From assembly GCA_937951625.1 (NCBI GenBank), contig CALFBP010000011.1, positions 91,247-155,246 on the forward strand: a stretch of DNA of 64,000 bases, written 5' to 3'. Every line of letters begins with the position of its first letter. Within the stretch, counting starts at the first letter, position 1. Shown piece by piece: positions 16,091-24,280 of this stretch. The DNA comes from an uncultured Thermoguttaceae bacterium (lineage in GTDB: Bacteria; Planctomycetota; Planctomycetia; Pirellulales; Thermoguttaceae). The notes beneath the pieces are model-generated. The model had not been told where the DNA came from and did not search any database. It was given only the letters and a program-made list of their open reading frames with translations. Both the position numbers and the translations under genes were made by a program.

Positions 16091-16303
16091 ATGTCCACGC
16101 TGCGCTGCTGTTTCCTGTTACTGCTATTGCTTCCTATAACTGCCTGTGGGAAGCAGCAAAGTTCCTCACCTGGTTCACCCCCTTCCGCACCCTCACCTTC
16201 ACCAACGAGGCCCAATCAAGGCAATCCGCTGCCGCCTCCGCCTACGCCTTCCACAGAGCTTCCAACGAAGCCGCTCGGCCCGAGTGGTAAGCCGATGCAG
16301 TGA
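16091..16303 (+). CDS. Small proline-rich lipoprotein
   Basis: A 70-residue product with a lipoprotein signal peptide ending in the lipobox ITAC (LLLLLPITAC, Cys about 19) followed by a low-complexity Pro/Ser/Thr-rich tail (SPGSPPSAPSPSPTRPNQG). The start is well supported: AGGAGG eight bases before ATG 16091. It is the last gene of the GTPase/channel operon, 40 bases after the coiled-coil gene. Mature lipoprotein would be tethered to a membrane and its extended tail could reach across the periplasm; this role is inference. Confidence 0.75.
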   Translation: MSTLRCCFLLLLLLPITACGKQQSSSPGSPPSAPSPSPTRPNQGNPLPPPPTPSTELPTKPLGPSGKPMQ

Positions 16304-16364
16304 GCCTACTCGCGGTAGTAGAACTCAGCAACTGGTCCATTCAAAAAGAAGGCATCTGCAATTG

Positions 16365-16421
16365 GGGACAGTTACCGGTTTCTGAGTGGTCCAATACCAC
16401 GGGGAAACAGGTGACTGTCCC
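16365..16421. repeat. Long nested hairpin (possible terminator or mobile palindrome)
   Basis: Outer arms GGGACAGTTACC and GGTGACTGTCCC pair with one mismatch; middle GTTTC pairs with GAAAC; inner GTGGT pairs with ACCAC around CCAAT. The fold spans 57 bases and lies 62 bases after the lipoprotein stop codon. No U-run follows, so a REP-like palindrome is as likely as a terminator. Confidence 0.65.
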
Positions 16422-16449
16422 ACATTTCCCTAAGTGGAGATGAATCGAG

Positions 16450-16534
16450 GCCGCACGCAAGGGACAATCGAGACTCGGCGGAACAGAACCGACGATCTTG
16501 ATCGCTAGCAACTGCTTTTGCAAGCCCGGGGCGA
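16450..16534 (+). repeat. Dispersed repeat, copy 2 (first copy at 4541-4625)
   Basis: Matches 4541-4625 along its whole length with about four substitutions (for example GGTGGTACAG against GGCGGAACAG). Both copies are next to other palindromic repeats. Confidence 0.85.
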
Positions 16535-16643
16535 TGGCCTTGACTTGCGAACCACACCTTTGGCGGTTATGGTGGCGAGGGGGGTGAGCAGACGAGGGCA
16601 TGGCGAACTGCGGATCGGCTGAAAACGAGGGAGCACGCGGCCT

Positions 16644-17117
16644 ATGCCTCCTTCTCCACGGTACCTTGACTTGCGTTGTCCGGTTTGCTTGTGGCGCGAG
16701 ACCTGTGGGCCGGGAGAGATGCTCGCATGGCTCCGCAACGTGGGGAAGGCCCGCCCCAACAAGGGCATGGACTTGGAAATTCTCTACGAAGTCTTCCGCT
16801 CGGCAGCGGAGGCGTTCGTTTGCCCGAAGTGTGGCCGTCGGGGTTTAAACCTTTTCAACGCGGTGGAGGCGGCCCATTGGCCTGAGGTTCCCTCCTGCCG
16901 CAAGTGCGGCCAACCGATCGGTCGGGAACGGCTGGCGGCCGTACCCAACACGCGGGTCTGCGCTGCATGTCAACGCGATATGGAACGGGGTGCTGCCAAG
17001 CCGGATCGAGAGTTCTGCCCGCGCTGCGGTGCGCCGATGGAAGTCCGGGCCGTGCAAGAAGGTCGGCGTACCCGATATGTCTTGTCATGCAGCGCCCGAC
17101 CACCATGTCCCTTCTGA
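16644..17117 (+). CDS. Multi-zinc-ribbon protein with DksA/TraR-like C4 finger
   Basis: A 157-residue cysteine-rich protein. Four zinc-knuckle pairs are visible: CPVC near residue 12, CPKCG near 60, a DksA/TraR-type C4 finger CRKCGQPIGRERLAA...CAAC in the middle, and a C-terminal CPRCG...CSARPPCPF ribbon like that of topoisomerase C-terminal fingers. The long DksA coiled coil is absent, so it should not be called DksA. It likely binds nucleic acid or RNA polymerase, but nothing fixes its role. It is a single gene convergent with the D-aminoacylase, seven bases apart. Confidence 0.75.
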   Translation: MPPSPRYLDLRCPVCLWRETCGPGEMLAWLRNVGKARPNKGMDLEILYEVFRSAAEAFVCPKCGRRGLNLFNAVEAAHWPEVPSCRKCGQPIGRERLAAVPNTRVCAACQRDMERGAAKPDREFCPRCGAPMEVRAVQEGRRTRYVLSCSARPPCPF

Positions 17118-17123
17118 CCGCCA

Positions 17124-18782
17124 TTACCGTGGCCTGTCGGGGGGGGCGTGCCTTGCCATTGGCGGCGACAGACCGCGCTGTCCGCCCGACCTGCTAACGT
17201 GCCGTAACGCGTGGCCAGGCGTGGCCCCAGTATGCTGGCCGTTGTCCTTGACCAGCACGCCGTTGACGATCACATAGGGGATCCCATCGGGATACGATCG
17301 CGGGTTTTCAAAGGTGGCCGTATCCTGAACAGTGTCGGGATCGAAGATTACCACATCGGCCCAATATCCCGGGCGCAGGCAACCACGATCGGCAAGGCCC
17401 AGTCGGGCGGCGGGAACGGATGTGAGTTTGCGGACACACTCTTCGAGCTTCAACACCCCTAGTTCGCGGACATATCGGGCAAGGAATCTGGCAAAGGCGC
17501 CCCATGCCCGGGGATGCGGTCTGGCGCCAACTAGAATCCCGTCGCTGGAGCCCATGAACTGCGGATCGCGGAGGAAGGCCTGAAGGTTCTCCTCGTGGCC
17601 GATGAAGGCCAGGCAGGTGGCGGCCAAATCGGATTCGAGGATCAGGTCGGCATAGCAATCGAATGCCGCCCGCCCGGTGCGTTGGGCAATCGCGGCGAGC
17701 GAAAGCCCGACCCAATCTGCCCGCGGGGCGCTGCCCACGTCGCTGACGACGATCACGGCCCAGTCCACAGGCACTTTGTGCATCCCGTCGGCCCCGACGA
17801 CCTCCATTTCGTGGCGAATCTTGGTCCGAATCGCCGGATCGCTGAGCCGCTTGCGCAACTGCGCCTCCCCACCCGCATGGACCCAACTCGGCAACAGACC
17901 GGCCAGAAATGTCGAACCCGCCAGATAGGGATAGGCGTCGAGGGTCACGTCGAGTCCCTGGCGTCGGGCCTCGTGGATTTGCTGGAGATAAAACCCGGCC
18001 TTGCCCTTGCCTGTGGAGAACGAAGCCTGGAAGTGCGTGAGGTGCAAGGGGCACTGGGCGGCAGCCGAGATTTCGAAGGCCTCGCGCACGGCGGCGTCCA
18101 TATCGGCCCCGTAGCTCCGCAGATGGGGAGCGAAGAATCCGCCGCGGCGTGCCGTTGCTCGGCATAGCGCGACCAATTCCGCTGTGTCGGCGTAGCTGCA
18201 CGGGGCGTAGGTCAGGCCCGTCGAAAGCCCGAAGGCACCGTCGTCCATCGCTTGCTCCAACAGCCGCGTCATCTGGTCCAATTCCGTCGCCGAGGCCTTG
18301 CGATCGTCCATACCCAGGACCGCTGCCCGAAGGTTTCCATGCGGCGCGAGCATGGCCACGTTGACCGCAGTGCGGCGGTCGAAGTGAGCGAGGAACTCAG
18401 CCACGCTCCGCCAACCCCAGGCGAGCCCGGGCGGATCGCCGTTGATTCCTTTGAAGGCCGCGCGGAACTGGGGCAGTGTGGCGTCGGTGACTGGGGCGTA
18501 GGACAACCCGTCTTGGCCGATGACTTCGGTGGTCACGCCCTGCATGATTTTGGCGTGGGCCCCCGGTTCAGCCAGCAACATGAGATCGCTGTGGGTGTGC
18601 ATGTCGATAAAGCCTGGGCAGGCGACCATCCCGGCGGCCTCGATCACCCGGGCCGCCGTGCCAAGACAATTCGAGGCCACCACTCCGATACGACCGTCGC
18701 AAATGCCGATCTCACCAGGCATTGCGTCACGGCCTGTGCCGTCCACGATGCGGCAGTTGCGAATCAGAATGTCCCAGTCCAT
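17124..18782 (-). CDS. N-acyl-D-amino-acid deacylase (D-aminoacylase)
   Basis: A 552-residue amidohydrolase-superfamily enzyme that releases D-amino acids from N-acylated forms. Features visible are the small beta domain start ILIRNCRIVDGTGRDAMPGE, the metal motif GFIDMHTHSDL, the segment EVIGQDGLSYAP, the HLRSYGADMDAAVREA and LHLTHFQAS histidine regions and the late SSDGILVGARPHPRAWGAFAR stretch typical of D-aminoacylases. Start ATG 18782 (MDWDILIRN) places the beta domain at the N-terminus; the ORF-track start at 18863 would overlap the upstream gene. It sits 52 bases downstream of the spermidine-synthase-like gene on the same strand. Confidence 0.9.
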   Translation of the reverse strand: MDWDILIRNCRIVDGTGRDAMPGEIGICDGRIGVVASNCLGTAARVIEAAGMVACPGFIDMHTHSDLMLLAEPGAHAKIMQGVTTEVIGQDGLSYAPVTDATLPQFRAAFKGINGDPPGLAWGWRSVAEFLAHFDRRTAVNVAMLAPHGNLRAAVLGMDDRKASATELDQMTRLLEQAMDDGAFGLSTGLTYAPCSYADTAELVALCRATARRGGFFAPHLRSYGADMDAAVREAFEISAAAQCPLHLTHFQASFSTGKGKAGFYLQQIHEARRQGLDVTLDAYPYLAGSTFLAGLLPSWVHAGGEAQLRKRLSDPAIRTKIRHEMEVVGADGMHKVPVDWAVIVVSDVGSAPRADWVGLSLAAIAQRTGRAAFDCYADLILESDLAATCLAFIGHEENLQAFLRDPQFMGSSDGILVGARPHPRAWGAFARFLARYVRELGVLKLEECVRKLTSVPAARLGLADRGCLRPGYWADVVIFDPDTVQDTATFENPRSYPDGIPYVIVNGVLVKDNGQHTGATPGHALRHVSRSGGQRGLSPPMARHAPPDRPR

Positions 18783-18834
18783 TCCACGGTTCTTTTTCAA
18801 GCGTGCTTTCAGAACAAGCGGTCCGTCACCACGG

Positions 18835-21249
18835 CTAGGGGCGAAGCAGGGGCACGGCCCCATCGGCGACCACCGCCGTTTGTCTGGCCCTTAGACCGGC
18901 CTGGGGGGCTCGATCGTTATTCGCCTCCCAAGCCTTTCGTTGCCAATTCCGCCAGAAATAATACTCCAGCACGGGCCGCCAGTCGCGGTTGATCGGATAG
19001 CCCGCCGCCAGATTGAGGATCGTCTCTTGGTCGCCGACGTAGGATCCATAAGCCATGATGTGCCGGTGCATTGTCGCCGGGATCTTCGCCAGCAGGGCGT
19101 CGCGCCTCGCGGGAGTCTCCACGAGGGGACTGGGTGAGGCCAGGCAAAAACCCATGAAGTATGGCCGGGGGCTCAGCTCGTACATCCGCACGTGGGGAAA
19201 AGCCGAGGCCACGGTCTTGGGAAACACGCGATCTTCGTCCATCCAGGCCAAGAATAGGCCGTCGGGATTCAAATGCCGCCGAACCAGCGAAAAGAATTCT
19301 TGCGAATAAAGATTGTTGCTGTGCGACGTGGTGGTCCGCAGTGGATCGATGAGGATCATGTCATACTTCGCCTCGCTGCGAAGCAACCAGCGTCGTCCAT
19401 CGTCGACGACCACCTGGATCCGCGGGTCCGAGAGGATGCGTCGGTACAGCTCGATCTTGCGGAGGTTGGTGAGCAGCGTGGGGCTGATCTCCACCAGGGT
19501 CAGCCGCTGGACCTCGTCCAGAAGCAATGTCGTTTCGGTAAACGTTCCCGCGCCGAAACCAATGATCAGCACATCACGGCATTGCCGCGCGTAGACGAAG
19601 GCCTCGACGGCCTCGCGCAAGTACCAGTAGCCCGGTCGATGCCCGTGGTTCAGCCCGTTGATGTAGTTGTGGATCGCATGTTCGCTAGCGTCGGTGACGA
19701 CGACTGCGTCCATGCCTTCTTCCAGGTGCCGTTCCATGCCGTCCGGCGGGCCGGGATGCACCAGGCGATAGAACTCGCCCCGGTTTGGAAAAACGGCAAT
19801 CGCCACCACGGCCAAGCCGATGGCCACGGTCGCACGCTTGGCCAAAGGCCATCGCCACGGCCCCAGCCGCTCGACGAACAAAAGCAACGCGAAACTCGTC
19901 AGGCAGAAGGCGAGCGCCGTCCGCTCCGAACCCAGCCACGCCAGAAGCACATAGCCGGTCACGATCCCACCGGCCACGTTGCCCAGAATGTTGAAAAAGT
20001 AAACGGTGCCCACCACGCTGCCCTCGCGATGGGGCCGCGTCACTGCCAGCGTGGTGACTAAGGGGAAGGACGCGCCCATAAGCAACGTCGGCGCCAAGAC
20101 GAAAATTATTGGAAACACGAGCACATCGGTCATTTGGAACAGCCACGGCCCAAAGGCTTCGTAGTGGATGTCCCACGGCGGCGGGTGGAGCGTTTGCCAG
20201 AAGGCATTGGCCAGCGACTCGCGGAAGCCCACGCTGTGGCGGAGTAAGAGGCAAAAGCCGATTACCGTCGCAGCCAGATAGACGCCGATCAGGGCTTGCA
20301 GAAGGAAAAACACGCTCCGCCCGTGCTTTTCCACACTCCGCTCCTGATAACACACCATGCCGAAACTGCCCAAGGCCACGCCAAGGAGATAGACTGCCAG
20401 GATTGTGGAAAAGGCATAGGGCGAATCCTTCAAAAACACGCCCAGCACGCGGAACCAGAGGATTTCGCAGCCGATGGCTAGGAAGCCGGTCACAAAGACG
20501 CACAAATACGCCCAGCGGCCCAACGCGCTCGCTCCGTCTGGGAACTCATTCCTGGCGTCAACTTGTCGATCGCGGGTGGGGGGTGCGGCGGGCAAAGCAG
20601 GCTCGTCCTCGGACCCTGGGAAGATGGCGGCCCGACTTTTTTGAAGCGACGCGGAGGTAGCCGGTTCAATGCGCCGCGCAACAGCATAGATCACTCCCGC
20701 CAACGCCAGATTGATCCCCGCCGCGACATAGGCAGCCCCATCGAGCCCCCACAGCGAGATCACGCCATAACTGGCGAACATGGCCCCCGCGGCCGCGCCT
20801 AGGGTGTTGACGAAATACAAGAAGCTCAGGCTCTTGAGGAAATCGCGTTGCAAGGCGTTGACGATCTTGGTCAATAGCGGCAGCGTCGCTCCCATCAGGA
20901 GCGTCGGCAGGGCGAGGAAGGCCGCCATGCAGGCCAGCGCCACGGGGTAGCTTGCCCCGGCAGTGCGGCGGCCCAAAAAGTCCAAAAGCCAGGGGCTGGC
21001 GATGCCGAAGACGCCCAGCACCCACTCGATCACCACATACCAGCGGACCCTGCGGTCGACACGCTCGGCCAAAGCCCCGCCAGCCAAGGCCCCCAACCCT
21101 AGGCCGAGCATGTAAGTCGTCACGATCAACGTCGTGGCCACCGCGCCCACGCCATAATAGACCGTCAGCAAACGCTGCCAAACGACCTGATACATCAGGC
21201 TTGCGAAACCTGAGAAGAAAAACACCAGACGGAGGACGACTAGCGGCAT
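18835..21249 (-). CDS. Polytopic membrane protein fused to a spermidine-synthase-like domain
   Basis: An 804-residue protein. The N-terminal ~560 residues form two blocks of membrane helices resembling the membrane half of bacterial fused MFS/spermidine synthase proteins (FFSGFASLMYQVVWQRLL, LLMGATLPLLTKI, YFVNTLGAAAGAM; repeated as GFLAIGCEILWFRVL, LLMGASFPLVTTL, YFFNILGNVAGG). The C-terminal domain has the SAM/decarboxy-SAM binding strand VLIIGFGAGTFTETT, LTLVEISP, VVVDDGRRWLL and LIDPLRTTTSHSNNLYS. Whether it makes polyamines is uncertain, because many such fusions have no assigned substrate. ATG 21249 is chosen because it directly precedes the first helix; the upstream extension to 21471 is non-membrane and unlikely. 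Confidence 0.85.
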   Translation of the reverse strand: MPLVVLRLVFFFSGFASLMYQVVWQRLLTVYYGVGAVATTLIVTTYMLGLGLGALAGGALAERVDRRVRWYVVIEWVLGVFGIASPWLLDFLGRRTAGASYPVALACMAAFLALPTLLMGATLPLLTKIVNALQRDFLKSLSFLYFVNTLGAAAGAMFASYGVISLWGLDGAAYVAAGINLALAGVIYAVARRIEPATSASLQKSRAAIFPGSEDEPALPAAPPTRDRQVDARNEFPDGASALGRWAYLCVFVTGFLAIGCEILWFRVLGVFLKDSPYAFSTILAVYLLGVALGSFGMVCYQERSVEKHGRSVFFLLQALIGVYLAATVIGFCLLLRHSVGFRESLANAFWQTLHPPPWDIHYEAFGPWLFQMTDVLVFPIIFVLAPTLLMGASFPLVTTLAVTRPHREGSVVGTVYFFNILGNVAGGIVTGYVLLAWLGSERTALAFCLTSFALLLFVERLGPWRWPLAKRATVAIGLAVVAIAVFPNRGEFYRLVHPGPPDGMERHLEEGMDAVVVTDASEHAIHNYINGLNHGHRPGYWYLREAVEAFVYARQCRDVLIIGFGAGTFTETTLLLDEVQRLTLVEISPTLLTNLRKIELYRRILSDPRIQVVVDDGRRWLLRSEAKYDMILIDPLRTTTSHSNNLYSQEFFSLVRRHLNPDGLFLAWMDEDRVFPKTVASAFPHVRMYELSPRPYFMGFCLASPSPLVETPARRDALLAKIPATMHRHIMAYGSYVGDQETILNLAAGYPINRDWRPVLEYYFWRNWQRKAWEANNDRAPQAGLRARQTAVVADGAVPLLRP

Positions 21250-21657
21250 GACGAAAATGAACCGGGAGCCCTTCAATAACGAGGTTCCAACAGGGAGGTG
21301 AAGGCTTGCACGGCCAGGACCGCCAAAGGAAAAAAACCGGACCGTCGTTATCGCATCTCGCCTGAAACGACGCAATGTCTCCGAAATGGCGCGGGCTATC
21401 GAGCGGCGTTTGCGCCCGCTGCGGAAGTCCCCAAGGGCTTCCCTTTGATCCATCCACAAAACGGAAAGCAAAGTTTAGCAGAGATATCGGACGACCCATG
21501 TTCCCTATCCAACCTAATCATCCAAATATGAATCGATGAAAGGGCTTTCGCTCTTGACCCAGGAGTGGCGACGGCCGTATATTACCCTCCCCGAGTGGTG
21601 CGTGACCCTGGAATAGCACGCAAGTGCTTATCTAAACGCGGTTTAGGAGGAACCGAG

Positions 21658-23577
21658 ATGACGCTCACGGATGTTCGTCCGGCAGACCAGCGGTGGAAAC
21701 GACGACTGGCTGTGACGCTCAGTGGGGTGTTGTTGGTAGGCTGCTGCATTGTGATTCGCTATTTCTGGGGGGCCGAGCTGGCCAGCGCGGGTCCTCGCGT
21801 GGCGTCTAAAACCATTCCATCGCAGCAGCCGGCGGCGCCGGTTGCCCCAGCGGCCCCGGCTCAGCCCGCAACGGCCCCGGCTCAGGCCAGGATCGTGGCC
21901 ACCGTGAACAACGAGCAGATCACCCGCGAGGAACTCGCCGCCGAGTGTCTCCGCCATTACGGCAAAGAGGTTCTGGAAAGCTTGGCCAACAAATATCTGA
22001 TCATTCTGGAATGCCAGCGGCGGAATATCACGGTGACCAACGAAGAAGTGAACGCCGAAATTGAGCGCATGGCCAAGCGATTCAAACTGTCGGTCGATCA
22101 GTGGTTGAAGATGCTGAAGCAAGAGCGGGGCGTCAGCGCGAAGCAGTACGCCAACGACATCATTTGGCCAACCTTGGCCCTGCGCAAGCTTGGCGGCGAA
22201 CGGCTCCAGATCACGCCTGAGGAGCTGCAAAGGGAATACGAGAGCATCTACGGGCCGTCAGTCAAGGGCCGGATCATCGTCTGCAACACGCCGCAGAAGG
22301 CCCAGCAAGTGCTGGCCGAGGCCCGAGCCAATCCGGCCGACTTCGGCAATCTGGCAAAAGATCGCTCCGACGATCCCTCGAGCGCAAGCTTGAAAGGCGT
22401 GATCCAACCGATCCGGCGTCATTCGGGCAACGACCAGATCGAGGCGATCGCTTTCAACATGAAGGACGGCGAGATTTCCGACGTGATCCCGATTGGCGGA
22501 CAGTATGTCATTTTCCAGCGAGAGGCCTTGCTTCCGCCGCGCAACGTGCCCTTCCATGAAGTCCAAGGGCAACTGGAGGAATTGATCCGGGAACGGAAGC
22601 TCCGCAACGTGGCCAACGACATTTTCCGTGAATTGCAAAAGGCCGCAAAAGTGGAAAACGTGATGAACGATCCGCAACTCAGCCGCCAGATGCCGGGGGT
22701 GGCCGCGCGGATCAATGGCAGCACCATCACGCTCCGCGAGTTGGCCGATCAGTGCATTGAACGCCACGGTGAAGAAGTGCTCGAAGGGACAATCAATCGT
22801 CGCCTGATCGAGCAGGCCGTGAAAAGGAACAACATCACGATCACCGAAGAGGACCTCGATCGGGAGATTGCCCGGGCCGCCGGCGCGATGCTGCGTCCCA
22901 AGCCCGATGGCTCGCCCGACGTCGAGCAATGGATCAAGATGGTCACGCAGCAGCAAGGCATTTCCGTCGAGGTGTATCGCCACGACTCGGTCTGGCCTTC
23001 GGTGGCCCTGCGCAAACTGGTGGCTGGGCAGGTTCGAGTGACCGATGAAGACTTGCAAAAGGGCTTCGAGGCGAACTACGGGCCCCGAGTCCGCTGCCGC
23101 GCGATCCTGATGGACAATCTGCGGCGGGCACAGCAAGTCTGGGAGATGGCTAAAAAGAACCCCACGGCCGAGTATTTCGGCGAGCTGGCTGCGCAGTATT
23201 CCATCGAGCCCGGCAGCCGGGCGCTGAAGGGCGAGGTGCCGCCCATTCAGAAACACAGCGGTCAGCCGCTACTGGAAAAAGAGGCATTCGCGCTGAAAAA
23301 GGGCGAGATTTCCGGCATCATCCAGTTGGAAGCCGACAAGTTCGTGATCCTCTTTTGCGAGGGACACACCGTGCCGGCCAAGGTGGAATTCGAGGCGGTT
23401 CGCGACCTGCTCTACCAAGACATCCTGGAGAAAAAGACACGGCTGGCCATGGCCGAGTATTTCGAAACCCTCCAGGAAAACGCCACCATCGACAACTACC
23501 TGGCGGGGACGACTCGCTCGCCGAAAAAGGCCTCGCCGCAGGCCACGCTGCCGGTCAAGCCAACGGCCTCCCGGTAA
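21658..23577 (+). CDS. Tandem parvulin-type peptidyl-prolyl isomerase (SurA/PrsA-like)
   Basis: A 639-residue membrane-anchored protein. After one N-terminal helix (LAVTLSGVLLVGCCIVIRYFW) and an Ala/Pro-rich linker come two copies of a chaperone-plus-PpiC unit. The first has TREELAAECLRHYGKEVLES, then GRIIVCNTPQKAQQVLAEAR and LKGVIQPIRRHSG. The second has TLRELADQCIERHGEEVLEG, then CRAILMDNLRRAQQVWEMAK and LKGEVPPIQKHSG. Parvulins catalyse prolyl isomerisation; the SurA-like arrangement implies folding of exported proteins. The start at 21658 is decided by AGGAGG eight bases upstream. It is convergent with the CBS/zinc-ribbon gene. Confidence 0.88.
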   Translation: MTLTDVRPADQRWKRRLAVTLSGVLLVGCCIVIRYFWGAELASAGPRVASKTIPSQQPAAPVAPAAPAQPATAPAQARIVATVNNEQITREELAAECLRHYGKEVLESLANKYLIILECQRRNITVTNEEVNAEIERMAKRFKLSVDQWLKMLKQERGVSAKQYANDIIWPTLALRKLGGERLQITPEELQREYESIYGPSVKGRIIVCNTPQKAQQVLAEARANPADFGNLAKDRSDDPSSASLKGVIQPIRRHSGNDQIEAIAFNMKDGEISDVIPIGGQYVIFQREALLPPRNVPFHEVQGQLEELIRERKLRNVANDIFRELQKAAKVENVMNDPQLSRQMPGVAARINGSTITLRELADQCIERHGEEVLEGTINRRLIEQAVKRNNITITEEDLDREIARAAGAMLRPKPDGSPDVEQWIKMVTQQQGISVEVYRHDSVWPSVALRKLVAGQVRVTDEDLQKGFEANYGPRVRCRAILMDNLRRAQQVWEMAKKNPTAEYFGELAAQYSIEPGSRALKGEVPPIQKHSGQPLLEKEAFALKKGEISGIIQLEADKFVILFCEGHTVPAKVEFEAVRDLLYQDILEKKTRLAMAEYFETLQENATIDNYLAGTTRSPKKASPQATLPVKPTASR

Positions 23578-23722
23578 CGCCCACGCCGCTAATCGAGAGC
23601 CTGGTGCCAACGAGGGGCCAACGGTGGTTCCCGGCGGAGAAATTCCGCGGCACGCGCCACTCGTCACGCATGTCGGGAAGATTAGGCGAGCGAGGGCGTT
23701 CTTATCGCTTTGCGGCGTGCGC

Positions 23723-24280
23723 TCAGGGCGCCTTGTTGCCCGCGTCGTTGCCCTGGCCTGCCGGGGTTTCCCGGCCGAGCGCGCCGGCAATGTAGTTCAA
23801 GATCCGGCGCACCGAGATGATGCCTATCACTCGGCCGTCCCGAAGGATGGGGATGTGACGGTATCCCCCGACGTCCATCTTGTGTAGGGCAAAAGCGATG
23901 CGGTCGTCGAGTTCCAACGTTTCCACCTTGGCGGTCATGAACTCGGAGACGGGATGGTCGCGCAGCTCCGCCGCCCGGACGTTGAGTTTCAAGAGAACAT
24001 CTCGCTCCGTAAAGATGCCCACCACCTTGTGGTCCGAAACCACCACGGCGCAGCCAATGTGTTGATCGACCAATTTTCGCAGCACTTCGCCAACCGGGGT
24101 GTTGGGAGCGACAAGCACCGGTTCGCGCGGGTTGAGGCGGCGGATGGGATGAAGCAACAAACGCCGCTCGACCTCGGTCGAACATTGCGGACCGGCCACC
24201 TCCACGAGCGGCTGCTCGCACACCGCGCAAAACTCTTCGCCCTCGATGTTCTCGTGGCCGCAGTCAGGGCAAACGGTCAT
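23723..24280 (-). CDS. CBS-domain protein with N-terminal zinc ribbon
   Basis: A 185-residue protein. A zinc ribbon (CPDCGHENIEGEEFCAVCEQ) opens it, followed by two CBS motifs: VGEVLRKLVDQHIGCAVVVS with VVGIFTERDVLLKL, and ELDDRIAFALHKMDVGGYRH with VIGIISVRRILNYI. CBS pairs bind adenine nucleotides and report energy state. Its ATG overlaps the korB stop codon (ATGA), so translation is coupled to the oxidoreductase. A second CBS gene starts the same operon; both probably tune or assist the 2-oxoacid:ferredoxin oxidoreductase, which is inference from position. Confidence 0.88.
   Translation of the reverse strand: MTVCPDCGHENIEGEEFCAVCEQPLVEVAGPQCSTEVERRLLLHPIRRLNPREPVLVAPNTPVGEVLRKLVDQHIGCAVVVSDHKVVGIFTERDVLLKLNVRAAELRDHPVSEFMTAKVETLELDDRIAFALHKMDVGGYRHIPILRDGRVIGIISVRRILNYIAGALGRETPAGQGNDAGNKAP

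Larger units (their letters stand above)
16307..16643. other. Repeat-bearing intergenic region downstream of the GTPase/channel operon
   Basis: About 340 bases with no gene. It contains a long nested hairpin (16365-16421) and the second copy of the dispersed repeat (16450-16534). It marks the right edge of the AT-richer operon region; GC-rich genes resume at 16644. Confidence 0.6.

Noticed and set aside
11040-16303. Zorya defence system
   Set aside because: ZorA has a long cytoplasmic tail and ZorB an OmpA-like peptidoglycan domain; here the channel is only 135 residues, no OmpA-like motif is visible, and no helicase/nuclease partner is present.
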